A stretch of DNA of 64,000 nt from Acanthornis magna (taxonomy: Eukaryota > Chordata > Aves > Passeriformes > Acanthizidae). The stretch covers positions 11,984,001 to 12,048,000 of the forward strand of contig JAWUZG010000032.1 of the NCBI GenBank assembly GCA_036785705.1, written 5' to 3'. This document shows positions 1-12,900 of this stretch, one piece after another. Position 1 is the first letter of the stretch. Every line of letters starts with the position of its first letter. Under the pieces are notes generated by a model. It saw nothing but the letters and a program-made list of their open reading frames with translations, did no database searches and was not told the origin of the DNA. Both the position numbers and the translations under genes were made by a program.

Positions 1-423
1 TTCTGAGCCATGGGACTCTTTGCTTGGCAGAAATTATATTATGTTATTCTTGCTGCTATCATCCACAACCGTCTGTAGAGCCCAAAGTAATTTACTTTCC
101 ATGCTTTAAATACCAAATTTTTTGGTCTTAATCTAAGACTTCCTTTGTTTTTTGTTTCCTGACATGTTTTTTAGCTCTGCCTTTTAAAAAATTTACCATA
201 ATGCTCTGTGCTATGTTCCTTATCTTTAGGCATTTGTTGTTAGGTTTGACAACCTTGAACTAATGTGTGTTAAGATTTTGCTAAAGAGGCCATCAGAAAT
301 GTACATTTTTCACATTTGGCTATCAAGGAAAATTTTCTGTCACCATGGAAAGGAGTGGTTACTGCTCTGATACCTTGTCACAACAGCTGCACCTCTCTTA
401 CAGAAAAATGTTTTGTGTCTTAC
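1..423 (-). other. IMPG1 intron 12 (partial)
   Basis: This is intronic sequence cut by the window edge. I tested the only plausible internal acceptor (CTCTACAG around position 75 on the minus strand); the frame required after exon 12 hits a stop within a few codons. No exon or repeat recognised. Confidence 0.8.
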
Positions 424-904
424 CTTGTCCAGACAGGTCGACTTCCTGGAAAGGAGGTTCTGTTAGATCAGTCAGTTCTTGCTTCTCTTCAGCTTCATAA
501 TCCACCTCTGCAGCAGGCAGGAGGCCAGGGGTGGTGAAGCTGCCTGCGGTCACCTGCTCATAGCCATCGGTGATTAAGTCTTTGCCAGCAGAATCATCTG
601 CTGGGGGAGGCAAATAGGAATCCTCTGGTTTTGGAGGACTGCTAGTGCTGCCCAGAGCACTGAAAGGCACTGTGAAACTCGGGTAGTCGGTAGCAATAAC
701 TTGGGTGTATGGATATCTGTCCTGAAATGGTTCTCTGGAGGGTTTGGTAGGAAAATCAGGTTCAGATGTAATAAAATTATTAAATTCTTCAGGGATGCTG
801 ATCTCTTCACTTAGAGCAGGGCTTTCAGTTGTAATTTCAGGAGCAAATACATCTCCTCTTTGATCCACTGTTGCTGGGCTGGGATAACCTAATGGAAGTT
901 CCTC
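424..904 (-). CDS. IMPG1: IMPG1 exon 12 (mucin-like Pro/Ser/Thr/Glu-rich region)
   Basis: The exon is 481 nt, phase 0 to phase 1, and covers residues 404-563 plus one base. It follows an AATGTTTTCAG acceptor and ends at GTAAGA. The sequence is rich in P, S, T, E and D (for example [18 protein letters not shown] and [18 protein letters not shown]), as expected for the O-glycosylated mucin-like domain between the two SEA domains. A terminal acidic context with Ser-Gly (QEVDLSG) could accept a glycosaminoglycan chain, which is speculative. The next exon lies off the left edge. Confidence 0.92.
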
Positions 905-3900
905 CTGAAAACATTTTTAAAAAGCAGCTTGCATTATTATGTTTGAGTTTCATCGCTAAAAGGCAATAATCTTTAGCCACATGAGCTAGCAAATAGCTAA
1001 GTCAACAACGAATCATATTATGGGTTGGGTTGGAAGGGACTTTAGAGCTCATCTGGTCCCAAGCCCCCTGCCATGGTAAGTGACACCTTCCACTAGACCA
1101 GGTGGCTCAGTGCCGCATCCAACCTGGCCTGGAACACTGCCAGGGTTGGGGCATCCTTAATCTTCCCAGACACCCTGTACCATTGTCTCACCACCCTCAC
1201 AAGAATTTCTACTGTATATCTAACTTAAATTCCCCATCTTTCAGTTTGAACCCATTTTTCCTTGTCCTGTCACTACAGTTCCTGTTGAAGAATCCCTCTC
1301 CAAATTCCCTGCAGGCCCCTTCAGATGCTGGAAGGTTGCTATGAAGTCATAGGATGTGTAAAATCTTTGGCATGTGCATGTTATCCTAAGCACATTGCCT
1401 GTAATTTTAAAAATGGTCAAAGAAAGAGGACCTTACCTAGCCCTGTAAACTGCTCTCTTTCTGTCATTAAGATGCACTACTGAACTGATGAGACGCTGTT
1501 TACTTTATAATTGAAACTGGAAAACGTGACCAAGCAGTAATATTCACCTGTAAATGCTCTAAACAGTGTCTCTGTTGCAGTATAACAACACAACATTCAT
1601 CCTTACAGCATGTAGAAAATACTGTTATTTGATTTTAGCATAAGAAAATTTTTGTATATTTATGTACCTCTTAACACTGTTTATTTCCCATGGAGAAATA
1701 AATAAACATGAAAAACATTATTAACGTACCAAATCAGGGCCTGCCAGAGGAATAGTGACCACGCCTTGGATATCATTATCTAAATCACTAGGTGGTATAA
1801 TAGTTTCTGAAAAAAAAAAAAAAAAAAAAGTCAAAAAGATTAGAGAAAGAGAGAACAGAATACTTCAGCACTGGCACATTGAAAACTGATCAAAACACAA
1901 GCTCAGTAAAAAACCAGCACTGAAATGTTCTCCATCTAAAAGCTGCTTTTAAATATCCATGTTAAGACAAAAAAAGGCATCAATTCCCATTCAAGCAGAC
2001 AATTATGAAGAAAACCAAATTTTATATGCAGTATTCTTCGTATGCTTTATTTAGCATAAATGGGATAGGTCTGTAGAGAGCTCAACCATGGAGAAATGCT
2101 TAAAATCATCTGAAGTGTGAATCTCTCAGTTAAATCCGCATGGGCTATGATGACTCATTATACTGTGTTCATTAAGCCTAAAGAAATTCCAGTTTTACCG
2201 TGAGTCCACACCATTGTTAATGTCAGTGTTTTGGCTTTAGTGCTCAGTTGTTCCCTTCACCCCCTCAGAGGAAAACTTTAAAGCACTTGCATGCAAACTG
2301 TTTTTCTAAAATCAGTTATTAGAATTAACTTCTGCGAGAAGGTTGATTAAAATATTTATTATTGAAGTGTTCTATATAAATTTTTTCGTGGGACTTTTAA
2401 TCTACATTAAAATATGACACTTCTTTCTTACAGAAAGTATTCATTCAACTGATTTTTTTTTTTGCAAGAAAATGTTGTTTGCAAATGAAACAAGATAGCT
2501 AAAATTCGGTATGTGTTTTAAGGTTGTTTCAGTAAATATAAATATGAAAAAGATATTTTAAATTATTTCTCCCCTTTTTAGCCCATCGCTCCAAAACTAG
2601 TTTTCTAGCTTTTCAAAAACCATTGATGGACTAGAAAGGGATATTTATTAGCTGGATTACCGAACAGTTTGCAGACCTTCAGCTTTTGCTGGAGGTTTTC
2701 ACACCCAGCTTGTCATCTGTGTTTCAGTGTGTGAGTGAAACACATCTTTACTGATTTTATCTTGGGATCAAATGCTCTTTAAGGTGTCGGTCTCTCTGAT
2801 GTCGCTGAGAGCTTAGATGGCTTGTTTACAACCAAGATAGAGCTTTCAGAGGACTAATTTTATGTTAGAGGCAGCCCTCACGTTTTGTCTTGTTAATGAG
2901 ACTGTCCATACTGGGAAGTTACAATGGTACAGTGAATATTCATATTATTTCTTTTATTTTTCTCCTCTTAATTATCTTAGTGTGCAAAATATCCATATTT
3001 TCTGCACAAAAATCCAAGAAAAAAAATCCTCTAATTTGGTTCAAGTTAGGCTGTGTAATTATAAAGACACATTTTGCTATAAAATTTATTTCTCTACACC
3101 CTATGGATGCTATGCAACACCAAGCAGAATAGACTATACCAGATGAAAACAGAATGTTAGAGAAGCAAAGAACATCTTACTGAAATTGCATCGGTTTGGA
3201 CAGACAAGGTTCACCCTTGTGCCTGCACCTGCCACGTGCTTTACTGACCATCAGTGAACTGAAGCGTTCCAAGGTCCACTGGCAGGGACTGGTCTTCATG
3301 GAGTGCAGTGGCAACCAGCTGCTGAAGGTCTGTCACTGTGAGTTTAGTTCCTGATATTTCCCCCTCTTCAACTGGAGAAATTGGAATCTTTTCGCTTTCA
3401 ACCTTATTAGACCCAATAGTTGAGATGTCATCTGCTGCACCTCTGATTTCTGAGCCATCTCTCTCGAAGTTCACCACGTATCGTGCTATGGTGCTGCTTG
3501 ACCTGCAAGGGGAAAAGGTCAAAATGCCCCGAGCAGCAAAATCAGTCACAGGCTCAGGACTGATTTTGCACACTAACAAACAAATATGCAACCATAGCAT
3601 CTTATCTTCTGTAAGAGTAATGCAGATTTACTTCTGTCTAATGAGGCTGTCACCTTCAAATTACTTTTCCTTCACCTAACCATTTTTTAATCTATCCAAA
3701 ATTTTAGTAAAAATTCCCCTATTGAAGAAAATTTCAAAAATCTTCTGATGTAATCTGATTTAATCTGACTACTCAGAAATCTCCAGAATTGCTAATGTAG
3801 TCTGAAGTCATTGACTACTGATTCAAACAACTATAAATGCACGCTGGGGTTATTAGAAGCCATAATCACACATTAATTTTTCAGGAACCTATGAAAAGGG

Positions 3901-6900
3901 ATTTGACAGTTCATAAAACTGCAGATAAGCAAAAATCTTATCACAACTGAGACATTTTTCCTCTTTTTCAAAGAACATCAAGCTAATGTTTCAAGCAAAT
4001 CACTTTTTCACAATGGAAATTAGCTTTTCCAAGTCTGAATGGGTCTATATGGCTTCTCCCTAGATGTTCGTGCTTAACAGAAGTCTCAAATGTTCATAAT
4101 TTTTAATACATCATTTTTCATACATGTTAAATTCACCTAATTAAATGAAAAATACTGAATACATTGTAAACATTGATAGTTCACTATGCTACTTTTTTTT
4201 TTACAATATCAGATAACTGTAGAGAGAAGAATTTCACTTTATCTAGTATGTGCTATGTATTTGCATTTATATGACATTGCAAGAATTCAGGAAACACATT
4301 AGACAATTCTTCCTTTTAAAGCATGAGCAAAAGAGAAATTCTGGGAAACTGCTAGACAGATTATTCCCCAGCAGCACTTTTAAGCAGCAACAATAGACTC
4401 TGCAGCTGTTTGTATCACCAGGCAAAAGCTCCCTGCATTTTATCAATCTAGTAACTGGTCTCTTTGCTATTCTATCTGGCTTGATAATGGAGATAACAAA
4501 TCAAATTCTACATACTTATTGGAAATATTGTGTACATGGGAATAGAGATAGGAAACAGCAGATCAAAAATGAAAATCTGAAAATAAAGTTTCCCTACTTA
4601 TTTTTCACTTTTAGTATATGGATGATATAAATCTCTAGTCAGCTAAATGTGAATTTTCTTAGGTCAAACGTTTTCTTTTCTTCAGAGACATCCTGACAAA
4701 ATTTGATTACATGAACCATTCAGATTAAAGTAAAAGCTGTCCCTGACACTTTATATCACAGATTTTGTACTTAGGCAGAACACAATCAATTCAGTTTGTC
4801 ACATCAAGATAAAGGACGTTTACTGATTTATCTATATACATAATAAAATTATTAATTAAAATAATTATTATAATTAGTCGATACAACTATTAATTATGAA
4901 TTACAGAAAAATTACCCATCTTTCTCCTTCTTCTGTCTTCATTTCATTGCAGAAGAAAGAGCATGAGAAAGGATTGTAAAAGAAAGGAAAACAAAGATTA
5001 ATTTATACTGGTAAATTGTTCAGTCACACATCACAACCATCTTTTGACAATTTATTTTATCTTCTATGTGTCATCTATAATTTTTATCTCTGTGTGAAAA
5101 TGACAGTCTACCCTCCATCAGTTCACTTTTTCCCTTCCAAACAATGGGAATCACCATGGTTTGTGTGGGATAAGAGGAGTTTTACTTTACCGTGGCAGTT
5201 TGAAATATCAGCTTTGCCATTTCCCTCGTCAAATGCTGCAATTTGAGCCCTGTCATTGCTAATCTCTGTCTTTATGGTGGCAGTGGACACCTGTGGCAGT
5301 AGTTGCCATGATCTCAGTTACCACACATGATGCTACTCTGCAGTCACAGGGGCAACCTGAACCATGAATTACCTCTGGAGGACACCCTGTGCTGACCTTC
5401 TGTTTATAACACCCTGCTATTTTCCCTGTTGAGTTCTCCAGAATACCTATGATGCTGTTCCCCTGTGTTGCCTTGTGGGAAATGCTGCTAATATATGAAG
5501 TAATATGGCTAAGGCAGAATGGACAGCAACACCCATTTTGCTGATCTGTAACTCCCAGGAACTAACTAAATTACTAGGTAATGGGAATCAGTCTTTCATA
5601 TCAGCTAAGTCCAAGACACAAAATCAAAATGCATCCCAGCCCTCCTGGAGTCACAACTGAAAGAGTTTAATTATTCCAAGTTGTAGCTATGAGACACTAT
5701 TACAGATTTTTCTGTGCTTGTATTTCAGGAGACAGGTTTTTGTTTTACTAATTTCAATATAAAAATATAAACAACAAATTTGCAGACTGTTCTGCTCTTC
5801 TCTCTCCTTTTCCCCAGCAATTTTTGCTGAGAGAAATCCTAGGAAGAAGGATGCTCTTGTCTAAAATTACATTGCAATATGAGCATTCTTCTACATGTAT
5901 TAAATATTGCTAGAAGTACTGAATGTTCCTGATGCTGTGCCATAAGACCACATAAATTTGTCTTTTTTTCTTGCTCTTTAGTTTCTTACTGTTAGTTATT
6001 TGTTTTTCATTTGATTCTTTGTGCAATGTGCCCCCCCCCCAGATTCTCTATTGAGCTTGTATTAGTAGTAAACATACAAGAAAGCTAAAACTAGAAGAAC
6101 TGGCAAGACAGAATACAATTTTACCGAAAAAAATGAAACATTTTTTTAATTGTTTAATTTTTAATTTTTTTAATTGTTTGAAAGACCTGAGAAACAACTA
6201 CCAAAAAAGCTTTATATGTGTGAATATGTATCCCCCTGCAACCCTCTCTATGATATTCCCATAAAACTTCTTTCTGTTTACAGCATTATACACCCCACTA
6301 TTCTACAGGTCTCTTCATTTTTTAGGATAAGAATGGAGAGCCCTAAGAGCCAACAACAAAGAGAGCCTTATTTTCTTACTTACTTGAATCCTAAAACGCG
6401 GATTTCTTTGAATCCCGGAAGTTTCTCAAATATTTTTTTCATCTATAGAAAACCATTAAAAAAAATCAGCATAAGATCTATGGCTAAAAAACAAACACAA
6501 GCTGACTACGTGGACACTGTTTTTCATATTTCAGAAGTAGATTTAGGAAACAGTCTCAACTGCCCTCTTTTTGGTATCATGATTTCTCAGCTTAAACACA
6601 ATATTTACTTTGCATAACATGCTGTATTACCTGTTAATAGGCAAAAAGAAGCACAAAATATTGGTTTTCTTAGTAATGTAATTATGTAAATAAGTGATAA
6701 TATATTTCATAACAGGGCAAGTAAACCGACATGAATCTAATGGTTTTCTCATTTTCAGCGGTTTTGGTTCATGAATAATTTCCTGGTTCAAGTCACCTGT
6801 AAATTGTTAATTATTTAGAAATATTATGGAATTCAGATGGGTTTAGATTATTTGACAGATCATTTAGAAATTAAACAGTTTTAACTGTCTTGTACAAATA

Positions 6901-9900
6901 GAACAACACATTTTTAATTCTACTGTTAACAATAGTACAGTTACATGGGTTTGAATAGAAGAGGCATTATATGTGTGGTAGACAATGTCTGCAGGGACTT
7001 CTGTTTGAGATCAATACTGGAAACCTTCAGAGAAACCACTTTTGGTCAGCTGTGCCAATGCATCCTTCACTACTTTTCTACACAAATCTGGAACTGAACC
7101 AGGAAAGTGAAAGCTTCCACTAAGGAATGCTCGTGAAACTGATGAGAAGCTTTAGTTAATTTTACTAAAAAGACCTTCTGGGAACCTCAAGTCATTAACT
7201 GCTATCAGTTAAACTGATAGCTGAACATTCAGTTAATATTATTAATTATATGAAAATACCACAGATGTTCCAATTCTTATGTAAACTATGGTAATGCACA
7301 ATGAGTATAAGTCCTATGAAGAATAGTTCAGACAACAGTAGCTAATTACTTTTAACATTTATATTACAGCTCTCATTAGGTTTATTGTAGAAATTAAATA
7401 ATGACAAAGTGCTGTCCATGAATTCCTGATTAAGTCTGAATGATATTCCTAAAGTTATTCTGCTCATCAGTTATCTGAGGCTCTACTGCTGTCAAAAATG
7501 TTGGCTTGTTAGTTGGGTGGCTGAACAGATGGCTTAAATGAGGGGAAAAAGCTGAATCTATATGTGAAGGAAATGTGAAGGTCTTGAGAAAACAAGAATC
7601 ACCTGTTTAAAGTGAGGGAAATAGACTCAAATTCTATTTAAGGGTGAAGGTAATTTCATAGTATGAACCTCAGCCAAGGTACAAAATCAACATTTTTGCA
7701 TTGACTAAGCCTCCCTACCTGTAGCTGAAATTTGGCAGCTAGTTGTTGGTACTCTGGGGAGTTGGGATCACTGAGTTCAGCTGTGTACTCCTGATCAGTG
7801 AGTGTGACACTGAATTCCACCATTTGCTCCACAGGCAGTTCAGGGACTGCATTTGTTCCCAGGTCCTGGAAAAGGAAAGGACAAAAAGTGAAGAAATAAA
7901 GCTAAAGATTTTCCTCCCCTCCCCCCCTACCCCCCATCCAGTATTTAATAGGTAAAAATGTTCCCTTTTAAGCCCATCCCCAAAATAACTTTCTGAACTA
8001 TTTTCTGCAAAAGGTGAAAGCTCCTAGACACATCCATTGGCTTAATTCTTCTGTTTCTGAAAGCAAGTTTCTTTTACTGTAATTTGAGAGTTGCCTTTGA
8101 TATGCATAAATGAAGATGAAGAGAATCAAGCCTTTCTTGCACAGAGACTGTTACCAAGTTTTAATTCCATCATCACAAAGTCACATAGCTGTTTCATACT
8201 CAGAAGTTTGCATTTGTCTTTTTCTGGTAATAAAGTAGAATTATCCCTACCCGTGATACACCTTTCTTATGCAGTTGACTTTACTGCTATTACAAGTACT
8301 CTTATTTTGTTTGCAGTTTCCCAACAGTATTTGCTGATTTTCACTACACTGTGAGGCCACACATCTCTGCTGAGATCACAGCAGCCAGGACAGGGAAAAC
8401 AGCGGCCCCTCCCAGCACGCCACCCCTCTCTCAGAGGCATCTCTTACAGCAGGCTCTGTAAGTGTGCAGAGGGGCATCCCCAGTGCCTGCTGCATGGCTG
8501 CTCTGAGGAGACAGCTGTGGAGAGCACTCTCAGAGCTGGCTGCTCAGAAAAAGGCAAGGAAGACCCAGCCCTGTCTCCTGGGTTGTGGAAATCCCCCCAG
8601 GTATGCTTTTTTGGCATTATTTAATGAAGAACAGGGTTACAAGATGGTGCAAAATAGGCAACAGTCCCCTCCTTAAAACAATGAAAACTGCCTAAAAGCT
8701 GGTTGTCGTACTTTTGTACTTTTTCCTCCATACTCAAGAAGTATCATGCCCTACTCCAGTACATAACAGAAGCTAATAAAGCCCTTCAGTCCTGCCAGCT
8801 GAACAGAGGGGAGCACTCGTGGTTCATAAACACAGTTTATAAGGCTTCTCCCTATTTCCTGCTAGCTGAGCTCAAAAGGAAAATCTGAGTGAAAAAGTGG
8901 GTAGGAGCACAGGCTGCCCTCACCTTCACAGGAGTCTTCGTGTCGTTAACAATTTCGTTGAGCAATGTGCCATTAGGTGCATATGGAGAGAGGGGTGTGC
9001 CAGGAGAACCTGTGGAGGGATTGAAAGAAAAGTCATGAAAGAACAGTTTGCACATCAAGTCTTCCCCTTTGTGTGTTGGTCAGGTGTCAGCTCACTGGAG
9101 CAGCTTTCCTTGGGGAGGCTGTGTATGAGCATGAGCCTGTGCCAGTGGAAGGTGGCCATGACTTAGGGGGTGGGTAAAGCTGCTGTTTTATACTGTGGAC
9201 AGCCTTTCTTCCGGGTCAAACATTGGCAGTGTGGCACGTGTATGACTGAAGGCAAAAATGGCACTGACCATGCATCAGTGAAATTGTGTGCGTTAATAAA
9301 ATTTCATCATTTCCTGTCATACCACATTGTGTATCACCAAATGTGTAACCTTAATTTTGCTATTTGAGACCTTTGTCTCCATGAAAGCCACTTTTCTTTA
9401 GGGCTCAATTGAAAGTAACAGGAGATTTTGACTGAATTTTCCACCTAGCTGGATGTCCTTACCAATATGATTCTGTTATATTTAGCCCTCAAAAAAAAAA
9501 AAAAAAGGTGTTCAGGGTGGTTTCCCCTTGAACCAAAATGATCATATTTCCAGGTTTTTGTCACTGCATGAAACGCTAATATTATTTTTAAGAATTGTAG
9601 TGCACAATGGGGGGGTGGGTCTAATTGTAATAATCTGATCAGTCCTGGCATCCCTCTGACTTTCTTGCTTGTCAGTCTTTATTTGCCTCACTTGCTTATT
9701 TTGGTTAATAAAATGCAGCAGCTGTCACTCTAAATGCTATTTTATAACTGAAGAAAAATTAACCCTATACTATCTCAGTTTGAAACCAAGAAAACATATG
9801 CATTTGATGACAAACTTGGAATGCAATGTTTGAGTAGCAAATATGTTGTAAAGAGACGAAAATCGCTTCTCAAAGATTGCTTTGCTAAAACATTTTCACT

Positions 9901-12900
9901 CTACTTCAATGTCTACAACATTCATTAAATTAGAGCCTTCTAAGACCTAAGAATCATTGGCCTTAGCAATTTTATTTAATGGGCAGACACACAACAAACA
10001 GATTTGATTTTACCTGTAGAAATGGAGGGAATGTCTTCCACCTTTTTGACTCCTGTTTTCTCTGCTGATATTTCATCTTTCCTATCAATCAAATAGAAAT
10101 GAATGATTTAATTATCTGCGTATTGTACTGGCAATGACAAAGTATAAAACAACAACAACAAGAAAATAGAAATTATCCCTATATTAATTGCAGTTTAAAT
10201 GAGAGAAGTTACTTCTAATAGAATACTTTGACACTTGATTAAACAGGCAGTGGAACAGCATAAGGACTACCAATCCGGTCAGGAATCTGCTCATGAGGTT
10301 TTGTGACAGATTTTATCAATGCCACCAGAGGGATGGGATCATAGAGATTAAATCAGTGCACTGGGTCTGTTTTTTTTCTCTTTGAAGTTAATGAAGGGTT
10401 GACCACTATCCAAAATGGAAGCAAGACTTCTTGTACATCATCTAAACCAACCTTTGCCTCCTTTGTTATTTGTCATCCTATCAAGGTAGTTCAGTGAGAG
10501 CTTTGAGTTTCTTCTAATTTTAGAGACAATGGACATTTCAGCTTCCAGGTGTGTTTCATATGGTGTGGTGTGAGAAAATAATGGGTGGGCTTATTTTTCA
10601 CTTGTCAGCCTGCATTACAATACCATAAGGATGCTTCCAAATAATGATAATATCAAGTCAGATTCCTGGATCCAGATTATTCTGAGATGTAGAAATATTA
10701 ATGTTTGCATAAATTTTTAATAGCTACTGTTAGCTTGCCTAAAAAGCAGCAATAGTATCTATCTCTAAGTACATTTTAAAATAAATAGATGTATTAAAGA
10801 TTCTTGTACTTAGAACAGAAATTATTCTATAGCCTTAAAACCAAATTGCTATTCATTTGTAGCTTTTGGGATAATTTAGGTTCTTAGATAAGAATCTTCT
10901 AAGGGACATTTTGAGATTTTTTCCTGAAATTGGGGAGTGAAGTATAGTTCCTCAATATTTCTGCAGCGCATACAGATGGAGCATTTGTGAAAACTGGTAT
11001 GGGTGAAAGAACTCAGCACTGGAAATGTGTAGTGTGGTGTTAACAGAGACAGCATAAAGCTTGCAACATAGACAGAAAAGGTGTCGAGCTGCATTTCTAT
11101 ACAGGAACAACCTAGATGTTTAATAACATAAATAAGGAACATGAGTGAAAACTGATTTACCATATCCTCTGGATACCTTGCATGGTGAGAACTGAAGTAT
11201 TACTTGTAATGTATTCCCAATGTTGTCTAGTTATGTGTTGTATGTATAATTGGAAACTGATTTCTCTGCATGACATCTACAGAAAACACAAAACTTTTCC
11301 CAAGCTACACAGTAGTAAAGCTGAAGTCCAACCATGCATAATCATTGCTCTGTATTTCCAGCTAAAATACAAGCAATTTCACAGAATTTACTTCACCTTC
11401 TGAATTGGGTCTAGGGAAAACAGTACTGTTCACAAAGAACATAAGAACTCCGAGATCAGTCACTTCACTTAATGCCTTGCTGCCACTGATTGCACTAGGA
11501 TGAATGAAAAGACCTTCCTTTGGACTGCCAGGGGAGTTTAATTAGGCCCTACATTAGTAAAAATATGTCAGATCTCCTATGTCAGAACAATTTAAGATAC
11601 ATACGACCTCTGTGATCATGAGACAGTGTAACCTATGAATGGAAAAGACTATTTTCCTGAAAATCTCCTGAAAATCAGAGAAAACTTGAAGGAAAAAACC
11701 AACGCATCAACCAGAAGTTGTGGAGAATGATTTGTCTGGCTGCACTATAGTATTTATATGCAGAGAAACAGAGTTCAGTATGGTAGCTTTAATTCTGCCA
11801 TTCTCAGACTTTTGAGCATTTCCAGGAGCATACTTTTTCCAAGGAATTTACAGAATAAAGTATCACATTAGTTAACACTGTCATGCTGCATAAAAATACA
11901 GGAGAAATCTAAGGTGAAGGCATAGTGTTTTCACATTATTTTTTACTGCAGCCTCTCAGTTAAACTTTTGTTAAGCTCTCTGACTTTCCTTTTGAGAGTT
12001 ACAGCAACTTTTTTCACCCTCCCAATCAACATTAGTCTAATGCAAAGCCATGTCTGTGTCAGGGTTTCATGCTCACTTTAGTCTGAGAAAACTTTCAGTG
12101 GTGTCTTGAAATAAACAGGTAACTCAGATGTTTGGTCACATCCATTATTTGTGATTCAGTCACTGTGTCCTACGATACATCCAGCAGGCACATCTCTCAC
12201 AGCACACACCAAATACGCCACAGTGCTATCTGCTCACATCCACACACATCTATGCACATCTTTTCAAAGAAGGCAGTAACATCAAGTGGCAAGGTTCTAC
12301 TTGTGCTACTTACCTTTCCTGGAAGGTTCTATGTTTTACTCGCTGCAAAAAGATTAAGAAAAACAGCATTTTACTAGTGGATGTATCCAACCATTGAGCC
12401 TGTTAGCTCTTTTGTTTACTATACTTTTATGTTTTCCTTCTAAGACATACCCCCTCCTTTTCCTGAGCAATACTTTGCCCATAAATAAGTAGGTGGGGAG
12501 GGACTTTGAAATCTCTCCCAGTTTCTAAACAAATGTCAGTAATCCTTACCCGTTGAATTATTTCCAGGTGCTCTTGGGAATTGCTGAAGTTTTTGCCAAT
12601 GTCGAATATGCAAAAGGTTTCCTTCTGGCAGGCAGTAACCCAGTTCTGATATTCAGAAGTATCAGGAATCCGATCCAGAAAAATACGAAAGGCTTCCCAC
12701 ACAGCTTCCTGGCAGACTGAGTAAGAAGAAAGGGGCTGGGGATGGATGCTTTGTACCAAATAACAAACTTGAAAGCCTTTAAAAAGTGATTTGGTATTTA
12801 TGCATTCACCATTCAAAGTGAAGAAAAACACTTCTTCAAAATGTTGTTTAAGAATGCTTTTAAAGAAGGGGATTTTCATACTTATTAGAAAAACCATTTT

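Noticed and set aside
6174..6617. 147-codon plus-strand open frame
   Set aside because: It lies antisense across IMPG1 exon 8 and its intron. The minus strand carries the homology and splice sites, so this frame is a shadow.
9491..9506. A16 run considered as a retroposon tail
   Set aside because: No SINE/LINE body or target duplication is recognisable next to it.
10261..10310. Minus-strand EQIPDR-like stretch considered as the missing exon 4
   Set aside because: It lacks a donor giving the needed phase. The 12314-12342 microexon satisfies homology, phase and both splice sites.
12427..12549. Extension of the exon 3 reading frame past the donor
   Set aside because: The donor GTAAGG fits and microexon 4 continues the protein in phase; the extension shows no homology.
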